Origin: Chlamydiota bacterium
Lineage (GTDB): Bacteria; Chlamydiota; Chlamydiia; Chlamydiales; VGMA01
NCBI GenBank assembly: GCA_016866575.1
Contig: VGMA01000071.1
Coordinates: 1-8,148, forward strand
Length of the DNA: 8,148 nt
Reading direction: 5' to 3'
The notes beneath the pieces are model-generated. The model ran no database searches, was not told the origin of the DNA, and saw only the letters and a program-made list of their open reading frames with translations. This document shows positions 1 to 5,928 of the stretch, piece by piece (position 1 is the first letter of the stretch; each line of letters starts with the position of its first letter). The position numbers and the translations under genes are program-made.

Positions 1-1342
1 TTGCTGTGGAGATGATCTGGTCTGTTCTAATGGAGTTTGCTGTCTATCTAACCAACAAGGAATTAATGGTAGCTGTTGTGATCTCGGCTCTATCTGTAAC
101 GATACTTGCTGCGCAGCTGGTCAGTTGTGTACAGAAACTGGCTGCTGTGATCAAAACAATTACTGCAGCGGTAAATGCTGCAATACAGAAGCTGGGGAGA
201 GTTGCTCAAACGGAATATGCTGTCCAGAAGGTTATAGCGGTTTAAACGGCAGTTGCTGTCCATCTTCTTCAGTATGCGGTAATAGCTGCTGCGCAGCTGG
301 TCAGTTGTGTACAGAAACTGGCTGCTGTGATCAAAACAATTACTGCAACGGTAAATGCTGCAATACAGAAGCTGGGGAAATTTGCTCAAATGGAATATGC
401 TGTCCAGAAGGTTATAGCGGTTTAAACGGCAGTTGCTGTCCTGTTTCTTCAGTATGTGGTAATAGCTGCTGCGCAGCTGGTCAGTTGTGTACAGAAACTG
501 GCTGCTGTAATCAAAACAATTACTGCAACGGTAAATGCTGCAATACAGAAGCTGGGGAAATTTGCTCAAATGGAATATGCTGCCCAGAAGGTTATAGCGG
601 TTTAAACAGCAGTTGCTGTCCATCTTCTTCAGTATGCGGTAATAGCTGCTGCGCAGCTGGTCAGTTGTGTACAGAAACTGGCTGCTGTGATCAAAATAAT
701 TACTGCAATGGCAAGTGCTGCAATCCAGAAGCCGGTGAAAGTTGCTCAAATGGGGTTTGCTGTCCTCAAGGGCAAGTAGGAATAAACGGAAGTTGCTGTC
801 CATCTTCTTCAGTTTGCAATAATACTTGCTGTGCAGCTAGTCAGAAGTGTACAGAAACTGGCTGCTGTGATCAAAACAATTACTGCAATGGCAAGTGCTG
901 CAATACAGGAGCCGGGGAGAGTTGCTCAAATGGAGTTTGTTGTCCTCAAGGACAAGTAGGAATAAACGGCAGTTGCTGTCCATCTTCTTTAGCATGCGGT
1001 AATAGCTGCTGCGCAGCTGATCAGTTGTGTACTGAAAATGGCTGTTGTAATTCTTCCTCAGTATGTGGAACTACATGCATTGATTCTCTGTCAGGAAAAA
1101 AATGCTGTAATGGAAATGTATGTAATAAAGATTGTTGTGGCAGTACATGCTGTGCGGATGGGCAAAATTGTTGTAGCGGGGTGTGTTGTTCTGGCAATTG
1201 TTGCGGAGGGGTGTGTTGTAAAGATGGGCAAAAGTGTTGTAACGGAGTATGTTGTTCTTATACATGCTGCAATAACAAAAACTGTTGTTCAGGTGATTGT
1301 CATAGCGGATGCCCTACTTGTCCACCAATTTGTTATGATTAA
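1..1342 (+). CDS. Cysteine-rich tandem-repeat protein, 5'-truncated by the window
   Basis: The reading frame is open from base 2 to a TAA at 1340-1342 (446 codons visible) with no stop upstream, so the real start lies left of the window. A TTG at 125 is inside the repeat pattern and is not a credible start. I count about 112 Cys in 446 residues. The order is: a partial unit (about 40 residues), five 60-residue units with 14 Cys each, a collapsed sixth unit, then a roughly 90-residue tail of Cys-Cys doublets ending in single Cys (CHSGCPTCPPIC). No enzyme motif, membrane segment or cell-wall anchor is visible. A signal peptide cannot be judged because the N-terminus is missing. The pattern suggests a disulfide-knotted surface or secreted protein, or less likely a metal-binding one; both are inference. 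I do not recognise the family. It loosely recalls granulin and other small knotted repeats, but its Cys spacing does not match the granulin pattern. Confidence 0.88.
   Translation, partial: CCGDDLVCSNGVCCLSNQQGINGSCCDLGSICNDTCCAAGQLCTETGCCDQNNYCSGKCCNTEAGESCSNGICCPEGYSGLNGSCCPSSSVCGNSCCAAGQLCTETGCCDQNNYCNGKCCNTEAGEICSNGICCPEGYSGLNGSCCPVSSVCGNSCCAAGQLCTETGCCNQNNYCNGKCCNTEAGEICSNGICCPEGYSGLNSSCCPSSSVCGNSCCAAGQLCTETGCCDQNNYCNGKCCNPEAGESCSNGVCCPQGQVGINGSCCPSSSVCNNTCCAASQKCTETGCCDQNNYCNGKCCNTGAGESCSNGVCCPQGQVGINGSCCPSSLACGNSCCAADQLCTENGCCNSSSVCGTTCIDSLSGKKCCNGNVCNKDCCGSTCCADGQNCCSGVCCSGNCCGGVCCKDGQKCCNGVCCSYTCCNNKNCCSGDCHSGCPTCPPICYD
122..1021 (+). repeat. Five tandem 180-bp coding repeats (60 aa, 14 Cys each)
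   Basis: In codon phase the units are 122-301, 302-481, 482-661, 662-841 and 842-1021. Each is exactly 180 bp with no indels. Each starts with Q(L/K)CTETGCC and ends with CCAA plus one residue. Cys positions in the unit are 3, 8-9, 15, 19-20, 28, 33-34, 45-46, 52 and 56-57. By hand count, units 1 and 2 differ at about 8 bases and units 2 and 3 at about 7, including synonymous sites. Units 1-3 carry PEGYSGLNGSC and units 4-5 carry PQGQVGINGSC, so there are two subtypes. A diverged partial unit precedes the array (2-121) and a collapsed unit follows it (from 1022). Near-identity at silent sites points to recent expansion or gene conversion. Confidence 0.95.
1157..1233 (+). repeat. 11-bp direct repeat pair bounding a 66-bp segment
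   Basis: GATGGGCAAAA occurs at 1157-1167 and again at 1223-1233, exactly 66 bp apart. It encodes the D-G-Q part of the two DGQ(N/K)CC motifs in the Cys-rich tail. The decayed copy at 2130-2491 lacks exactly one such interval and keeps a single GGGCAA site. That is what slippage or recombination between the two copies would leave. The alternative is a 66-bp duplication in the intact gene after the copies separated. Confidence 0.75.
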
Positions 1343-1459
1343 AAAATGAAAACTTTGTTAGGGAATTGAAGCGATTATTTCGTTAACAGCTGATTATAAG
1401 AGTTTTAATTTTTTTGAAAAAGTGGTGGGTTAGAATAAAAATAAAAAAGGTTAATTATT
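1343..1459 (+). promoter_or_regulatory. Duplicated leader, copy A, upstream of the second Cys-rich gene
   Basis: This 117-bp spacer is nearly the same as 2492-2606. Shared blocks include ACTTTGTTAGGGAATTGAA, CTGATTATAAGAGTTTTAAT and TTAGAATAAAAATAAAA. It contains the AAGG ribosome binding site (1447-1450) nine bases before the ATG at 1460. A TTAACA (1383-1388) with 17-bp spacing to TAATTT (1406-1411), and a GATTATAAG block, are possible promoter elements kept in both copies. Neither is close enough to consensus to be firm. No convincing hairpin terminator for the upstream gene is visible. Confidence 0.55.
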
Positions 1460-2089
1460 ATGGATTCATCTTGTAATACAAATGCAGGCACTCTTTGTAG
1501 CAACCAAAATCCAATTTGCCCGTACTGCTGTTGTGGCATGGGTCCGGATCCGGTTGATGGTAAAGATGTGACAATATGCTGCGCTGAAGGAGTCTCTTGT
1601 AATGGAGGTATTGGGTGTCAAGGAGCCGTTTATTCATTTTATGATTCTACTAAATGTAACGGCAATAGTTATTGCGGACAAAAGCTAACGTACAATAGCA
1701 GCACAAAACAATATGATGTTACAGAAATCATTTGTTGCTCAGGTGGTTATGTCTGCTGCGGTGGGAAATGTTGTCCTGATGGTCATTGCAAAGATGCTGG
1801 CAATGGAAAGATCTGCTGTCCTAATTCAACAGATACAATTTGTAATAATCAGTGCTGTGCGTCTGGAATTTGCTGTAATAATCAATGCTGTCCTTCGGGG
1901 TATAGTTGTTGCGGAAGCACTTGTTGTCCACCAGATAAGGTGTGTTGCGATGGGATTTGCTGCGACAAAAATAATTGTATTAATGGCTCATATTGCTCGA
2001 AACCTTGTTATGGTAAATGTTGTGGTTCAGGTCATTATTGTTGTAAAGATTACAAGAATTGCGTGTCAACTAGTACCCCATGCCTTTAA
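1460..2089 (+). CDS. Second cysteine-rich protein, non-repetitive N-half, CC-module C-half
   Basis: A complete 209-residue gene from ATG to TAA with 45 Cys (about one residue in five). An in-frame stop 18 bases before the ATG rules out a longer N-terminus. There is no hydrophobic stretch at the N-terminus (MDSSCNTNAG...), so no Sec signal peptide. If exported it would need another route. Residues 1-90 have irregular Cys, including a CCC at 23-25. From residue 92 on, doublets run at 99-100, 104-105, 132-133, 138-139, 143-144, 150-151, 155-156, 162-163 and 167-168. These fall largely in an alternating 5- and 7-residue spacing (CC-x3-CC-x5). The same CC-x3-CC-x5 module forms the tail of the upstream gene, which supports distant kinship. 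The function is not recognised; structural disulfide-rich or metal-binding roles are both possible. Confidence 0.85.
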   Translation: MDSSCNTNAGTLCSNQNPICPYCCCGMGPDPVDGKDVTICCAEGVSCNGGIGCQGAVYSFYDSTKCNGNSYCGQKLTYNSSTKQYDVTEIICCSGGYVCCGGKCCPDGHCKDAGNGKICCPNSTDTICNNQCCASGICCNNQCCPSGYSCCGSTCCPPDKVCCDGICCDKNNCINGSYCSKPCYGKCCGSGHYCCKDYKNCVSTSTPCL

Positions 2090-2129
2090 TCTTGATTACA
2101 ACGAATATGTAGAAATATAAGCTTTAGTT

Positions 2130-2491
2130 GGGGACGGATGCTCTAATAGGGTTTGCTGTCCTCAAGGACAAGTTGGAATAAACGGCAGTTGCTGTCCATC
2201 TTTTTCAGTTTGCAATAATATTTGCTGCGCAGCTGGTCAAGTATGTACTGAAAATGGCTATTGTAATTCTTCCTCAGTATGTGGAACTACATGCATCGAT
2301 TCTCTGTCAGAAAAAAATGCTATAATTGAAATGTATGTAATAAAGATTGTTGTGGCAGTACATGCTGTGCGGTTGGGCAAGGTTGCTGTAACGTAGTATG
2401 TTGTTTTTATAAATGCTGCAATAACAAAAACTGTTGTTCAGGTGATTGTCACAGCGGATGCCCTACTTGTCCAACAATTTGTTATTCTTAA
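2130..2491 (+). pseudogene. Decayed copy of the 3' end of the Cys-rich repeat gene
   Basis: It aligns with the last repeat unit and tail of the gene ending at 1342. The first part (frame from 2139) reads CSNRVCCPQGQVGINGSCC and then the CTENG(Y)CNSSSVCGTTC block. One G of the GG at the intact gene's TCAGG is missing here (TCAG, near 2310), which shifts the frame. In the restored frame a GGA codon has become TGA (2327-2329). A 66-bp segment between short direct repeats is missing. The end (CHSGCPTCP, stop 2489-2491) is otherwise well kept. No start codon or ribosome binding site lies at its left edge, and the unshifted frame stops at 2394. It is therefore a remnant, not a gene. It probably marks an ancient tandem copy whose 5' part was lost or replaced by the 1460-2089 gene. 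Confidence 0.85.
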
Positions 2492-2606
2492 AAAAATGGA
2501 AACTTTGTTAGGGAATTGAAATGATTATTTTATTAACAACTGATTATAAGAGTTTTAATTTTTTAAAAAAGTGGTGAGATTAGAATAAAAATAAAAGAGG
2601 AAAGGT
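2492..2606 (+). promoter_or_regulatory. Duplicated leader, copy B, upstream of the metallophosphoesterase
   Basis: Roughly nine in ten bases match copy A (1343-1459). Similarity runs from the pseudogene stop to just before the next start codon and then ends. The ribosome binding site differs: here it is a strong GAGGAAAGG (2597-2605) just before the ATG at 2607. The TTAACA and GATTATAAG blocks of copy A are kept. If copy A or B holds a promoter, the second Cys-rich gene and the phosphoesterase would share it. Confidence 0.55.
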
Positions 2607-3833
2607 ATGGCGAAAAATCATTTTGGAAAAAACGGGAATATCTACGGGGAGTATATCCCTGAAGATGAAAATGCACCTAAATATGAGGGGCACAATTTCA
2701 GCTTTCATTATTATATTTCGCCCTACTATCTTTTTCATAAAGACATTCCGATAGCGGTGCCAAAGCCACGTTCAGGTGCTAAATTGAATATGGATTTGAG
2801 GGACTTTTTAAGTGATGAGCTTTTAGAAAAAATTGATGATGCTAAAGAGATCGTGTTCCATTCTTTAGGTGATACAGGTCGCTGTAATCAAAGAAAAGGG
2901 GTGAACAATGAAGAATCAGTAGCAGATGCTATGTCTAGAGAGCTTCATGAAGAAAACAGCAACCCGCCCGCTTTTTTATTCCATTTAGGAGACTTGGTTT
3001 ATTATCTAGGGCAAAGTCAATATTATTATGAGCAGTTTTACGATCCATTTAGTAATTACGATAGACCGATTTTTGCGATACCGGGAAATCATGATGGATC
3101 TAGCGCGGAAAGAAACGTGTTAGGAGAAAAAGAGCCTCTTGGACCATTTTTAAAAAACTTTTGTTCGAAAAAACCTATTCACGCGCCAGATGCTGGGGGT
3201 GTAGCTAGAACGACAATGACGCAGCCGGGGGTCTATTTTACTTTGGATGCGCCTTATGTATCGATTATTGGTTTATACACCAATTGTTTAGAGGGGCCCG
3301 GTGTCATTTCTTCCGAAGGGGGCGATTATCCAAAAGTAACTGATCAGCAATTAGCATTTTTGACAAGTGAACTAAAAAGGCTGGCTCCACAAAGAAAGGC
3401 TGGAAAAAGAGCGATTATTATCGCAACACATGCTCCATTTTATTCAGCGATTTCAGGTGTCTCATCACAAGGTATGATCAATGATTTAGAAAAATGTTGT
3501 GAGGAGGCGGGGATTTACCCTGATGTTCTTTTAGCTGGACACATTCATATTTATTCTAGAAATACGTTGACACTTCCTAGCGGCAAAGAAATACCGACAA
3601 TTATTTCAGGAAGTGGGGGGTATGAATTAGAAACGCCGCCGCCAAGTTCTCCTCCTGCTGGCACTGTGATTGGGCCATTAACTGTGAATGTTCCTTACAT
3701 TCGTAAATATGGCTACTTGAAGTTGAAGGTGAATGAGGAGAAGATTACGATCGGATTTTACTCTCCTACTATAGGGGGAGCTGAAGAGCTAGACTCTGTT
3801 ACAGTCGATTTAAAGACGGAGAGGATCGTTTAG
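2607..3833 (+). CDS. Calcineurin-like metallophosphoesterase
   Basis: 408 residues, complete. The di-metal phosphoesterase motifs appear in order: GDTG (88-91), GDLVY (128-132), GNHD (160-163), ATHAPFYS (273-280) and GHIHIYSR (311-318). These supply the expected Asp, Asn and His metal ligands. The first motif is GDTG rather than DxH, as in purple-acid-phosphatase-like members. The family hydrolyses phosphomono- or diesters with two metal ions; the substrate cannot be read here. The N-terminal 80 residues match no domain I know, and there is no signal peptide, so a cytoplasmic location is likely. A Pro-rich loop (PPPSSPP) lies near 345. The start is supported by a strong ribosome binding site. 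It sits behind a leader copied from the Cys-rich gene and ends at its own terminator, so it is probably a single-gene transcript or read-through from the Cys-rich locus. Confidence 0.92.
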   Translation: MAKNHFGKNGNIYGEYIPEDENAPKYEGHNFSFHYYISPYYLFHKDIPIAVPKPRSGAKLNMDLRDFLSDELLEKIDDAKEIVFHSLGDTGRCNQRKGVNNEESVADAMSRELHEENSNPPAFLFHLGDLVYYLGQSQYYYEQFYDPFSNYDRPIFAIPGNHDGSSAERNVLGEKEPLGPFLKNFCSKKPIHAPDAGGVARTTMTQPGVYFTLDAPYVSIIGLYTNCLEGPGVISSEGGDYPKVTDQQLAFLTSELKRLAPQRKAGKRAIIIATHAPFYSAISGVSSQGMINDLEKCCEEAGIYPDVLLAGHIHIYSRNTLTLPSGKEIPTIISGSGGYELETPPPSSPPAGTVIGPLTVNVPYIRKYGYLKLKVNEEKITIGFYSPTIGGAEELDSVTVDLKTERIV

Positions 3834-3854
3834 TTTTTAGTTTTAGTTCGCTAA

Positions 3855-3889
3855 AAAGAGGGGGTAAAGGATTTCTTTACCCCCTCTTT
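3855..3889 (+). terminator. Rho-independent terminator of the metallophosphoesterase
   Basis: A perfect 15-bp inverted repeat: AAAGAGGGGGTAAAG (3855-3869), loop GATTT, and CTTTACCCCCTCTTT (3875-3889). T-rich sequence continues after it (GTTATTAG). It lies 21 bases after the stop codon at 3833. The A residues before the stem give a short T run on the other strand, but no minus-strand gene ends here. Confidence 0.88.
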
Positions 3890-3908
3890 GTTATTAGCTT
3901 TTCTAATC

Positions 3909-3928
3909 TTAGTGATAAAAATTACTAA
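3909..3928. promoter_or_regulatory. Inverted repeat upstream of the permease promoter (possible operator)
   Basis: TTAGTGAT (3909-3916), AAAA, ATTACTAA (3921-3928): 8-bp arms with one mismatch, 16 bases before the proposed -35. Arms of this size could bind a dimeric regulator, but in AT-rich DNA it could be chance. Confidence 0.25.
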
Positions 3929-3944
3929 ATAGTCTTATAATCAC

Positions 3945-3972
3945 TTGATCGTTATCCTTAGGTTTATAGAAT
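3945..3972 (+). promoter_or_regulatory. Possible sigma-70-type promoter of the permease gene
   Basis: TTGATC (3945-3950), 16-bp spacer, TAGAAT (3967-3972), which places transcription start about 23 bases before the ATG at 4002. The strong terminator just upstream makes a separate promoter here likely. The exact boxes are a visual match only. Confidence 0.45.
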
Positions 3973-4001
3973 CTAAGTAGACAAATTTTTATAAGGCCAA
4001 A

Positions 4002-4958
4002 ATGATCTTTTTGCAACTTTTCAAAGAAAACTTGATGACACTTCCGATGTTTGCTTTTGCTACAGGGACAATTTCTTCGAGATTTGGGTTTTTTCCTACC
4101 GATTTAAACCGAATAAAAACCCTTTTAAGTGCAGTATTGCTTTTTGGAATAGGTCTTAAAGGGGGAGCTTTTCTTGGAACGCTTCAACAGCCTAAATTCT
4201 ACATGCTAGGTTTGATACTTCTTATTATAGGCTTTTTGCAGCCATTTTTCTCTTTTTCTTTATTGAAACGCTTTGCCAATTTGGATAAGCAAACAGCGGC
4301 AGTAGTTGCAGCATCTTTTGGATCTGTGAGTGTGATGACATACCTTGCGGGAACGTTTTTTTTGGATAAAATGGGGGTAAGTTACGATAGCTCAACAGCT
4401 GTTATTCTTGCCTTAATGGAGCTTCCTGCGATTTTTGCTGCACTGATTATGTCTCGCTATGACGATCATAGTGAACCTGTAGCTATCCATAAAGCGTTAA
4501 TGCACCCATCGATTGCTCTGATTGTGCTTGGGCTTTTCATTTCTTACCTAGCAAAAGCGTGTGGATTTTACTCTTTAGTCGAGTCTTTGCTTGTGTTGTT
4601 TAAACCTCTTTTAGCGATCTTTTTATTTATGCTAGGTGCCAATGTTGCCAATGAAGCAAAAGATCTAAAATCATTAAATCCATTTTTGATGGGTTTTGCC
4701 ATCATTTCTCCTCTATTTGGAGCTATGCTGGGGGTCAGTTTGAGCTCTTTATTTTCTTTAGAGCTTGGAACAGCTCTTTTAATTACGCTACTTTTGGCAA
4801 GTGGATCTTATATAGCAGTACCTGCAGCAGCACGCCTTGCGTTCCCTAGAGCAAAAGAAGCGATCTATCTTCCTTTGTCACTAGCTATCGCTTTTCCTTT
4901 CAATGTATTGATTGGCGTCCCTTTGTACTACACGATCTTATCAAAGATTTTGGGCTAG
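4002..4958 (+). CDS. SbtA-family (sodium-dependent bicarbonate transport) permease
   Basis: 318 residues and almost wholly hydrophobic, with about ten membrane segments. Features I associate with the SbtA/DUF897 family are present: the GIGLKGG segment near residues 50-56, an AASFGSVSVMTY stretch around 104-115 after the mid-protein loop, ALMELPA around 137-143, and a second half that repeats the topology. It is shorter than the cyanobacterial bicarbonate transporter because it has a short central cytoplasmic loop. The cyanobacterial member imports bicarbonate with sodium. Whether this one carries bicarbonate or another anion cannot be read, so I give no gene symbol. The start is backed by AAGG (3993-3996). 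It is transcribed from its own region after a terminator, and its stop is three bases from the convergent DUF6671 gene. No adjacent PII-like SbtB gene is seen. Confidence 0.85.
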   Translation: MIFLQLFKENLMTLPMFAFATGTISSRFGFFPTDLNRIKTLLSAVLLFGIGLKGGAFLGTLQQPKFYMLGLILLIIGFLQPFFSFSLLKRFANLDKQTAAVVAASFGSVSVMTYLAGTFFLDKMGVSYDSSTAVILALMELPAIFAALIMSRYDDHSEPVAIHKALMHPSIALIVLGLFISYLAKACGFYSLVESLLVLFKPLLAIFLFMLGANVANEAKDLKSLNPFLMGFAIISPLFGAMLGVSLSSLFSLELGTALLITLLLASGSYIAVPAAARLAFPRAKEAIYLPLSLAIAFPFNVLIGVPLYYTILSKILG

Positions 4959-4961
4959 AAC

Positions 4962-5834
4962 TTAAGGGTTGCACATCGGACAATATCTCGGATCTGCGCT
5001 ACGCTTTTGATCTTCGCGTTCACGATCTTCTTGATATGTGCATTTAGCGCAGCCAAAAAGTAAAGATAGATTTAGATCTGTCGGGAAAGAGCACTCATCG
5101 CAAGGAAGCCCTTTTTTTGTCTCTATTATGCCAAATCCGGGGGTGTGGCATGAAGGGCAAAAGTTTTTGATGCGAATGGCGAATTTGGTGGCAAGTTCTC
5201 GAATGGTTTCCATTCTTGTGGGATTTTTATGGGCTCTCATGTCTGTTTCTACAGAGACTTTTTGATCAAAGGAGAGGCTTTTTGATTGGATAAATGCGTC
5301 ATAAAGAGCATCAAGAGTTGATATGCCTTTAAAAATTGTGTTTTGCTCTTTAGGTTGATGAGCTTTTACAATTAATGCATGTGAAGGAAAGCCCCAATTT
5401 TCTACTGCTTTATTCAACAAAGAAAAATCGTCAAAGAGATCAAAAGCAAAGTTGGTCTTTAGAAAAAGCTCTTGTATAGAGAGCTCAAAATGGTTTTTTG
5501 TGTCGATAAAATACAAGATCTCGTGGCCGGCAGCGGAGAATGGAAGATATGGGTGGGGTCCAAATGAGGCTTCACTGCCAATAACAATATCTGCTTGACC
5601 ATGCAAAGAGAGTGCATCGATTGCCATTAAACATTTTTCTTTAGCGCAAAGCATGGGTGAAAGTGATCGCTCTACTTCTTTTGTAAAAGTTCCTAGAAGA
5701 TCGGTGTTGATTGGGAATGGCTCTGTATTTAGACCTAAAATGGAAGCAAAAACTGGGGCAATGGCTAGGTGTTTTTCATGAAGAGATGCAACATGACATG
5801 TGCGGTTTTTGAAATATTCTTTTATCTTTTCCAA
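4962..5834 (-). CDS. DUF6671 family protein with four CxxC pairs
   Basis: 290 residues on the minus strand. Motifs I recognise as typical of DUF6671 are NTDLLGTF (43-50), SEASFGPHP (87-95), ETDMRAHKNPTRM (196-208) and a C-terminal zinc-binding region. That region has CPSC (226-229), CDEC (245-248), CAKC (262-265) and CPMC (285-288), enough for two zinc ribbons. The family has no established function that I know. The conserved acidic and His residues in the N-terminal half suggest an enzyme, which is inference. The start is TTG (complement of 5832-5834) with a GAGAG ribosome binding site just upstream. The first in-frame ATG is at residue 61, after conserved motifs, so it cannot be the start. 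The gene is divergent from the LysR regulator and tail-to-tail with the permease. Confidence 0.85.
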   Translation of the reverse strand: MEKIKEYFKNRTCHVASLHEKHLAIAPVFASILGLNTEPFPINTDLLGTFTKEVERSLSPMLCAKEKCLMAIDALSLHGQADIVIGSEASFGPHPYLPFSAAGHEILYFIDTKNHFELSIQELFLKTNFAFDLFDDFSLLNKAVENWGFPSHALIVKAHQPKEQNTIFKGISTLDALYDAFIQSKSLSFDQKVSVETDMRAHKNPTRMETIRELATKFAIRIKNFCPSCHTPGFGIIETKKGLPCDECSFPTDLNLSLLFGCAKCTYQEDREREDQKRSADPRYCPMCNP

Positions 5835-5928
5835 GAAGCTCTCATTGGCTTGACTTATTGCTAAGAATAGCTTTTTTTCATAAAATTAGGTAAATTAATT
5901 TAGTTTATAAGATTTATTAAGGGTTCTA
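5835..5928. promoter_or_regulatory. Divergent intergenic region with an AT palindrome
   Basis: This 94-bp gap must hold the promoters of both the DUF6671 gene and the LysR regulator. It contains a perfect 12-bp palindrome TAAATTAATTTA (5891-5902), and an AAGGG ribosome binding site (5919-5923) for the regulator. LysR proteins typically bind T-N11-A dyads between divergent genes, and the palindrome is a candidate core. For the minus strand, TTACCT with 18-bp spacing to TATTCT is a weak promoter candidate. Confidence 0.4.

Noticed and set aside
6..245. Plus-strand open frame of 79 codons overlapping the repeat gene
   Set aside because: It is an off-frame shadow of the Cys-rich coding sequence.
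90..803. Long open frame of 237 codons on the minus strand across the repeats
   Set aside because: The 180-bp unit is a multiple of three, so one stop-free antisense frame is copied in every unit. There is no ribosome binding site and the plus-strand Cys pattern is the conserved one.
122..1021. CRISPR-like array
   Set aside because: The regular 180-bp repeats are contiguous, with no spacers, and translate as one protein.
1038..1349. Plus-strand open frame of 103 codons in the tail of the repeat gene
   Set aside because: Shadow frame created by runs of TGTTGT codons; the Cys frame continues without a break.
1713..2120. Plus-strand open frame of 135 codons inside the second Cys-rich gene
   Set aside because: Off-frame shadow; no ribosome binding site and no recognisable domain.
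2130..2606. Insertion sequence as the cause of the duplication
   Set aside because: No transposase, terminal inverted repeats or target-site duplication is visible; plain tandem duplication explains it.
5850..5855. TTGACT as the -35 of the LysR gene
   Set aside because: No -10-like hexamer lies 16-18 bases downstream; that position is a run of T.
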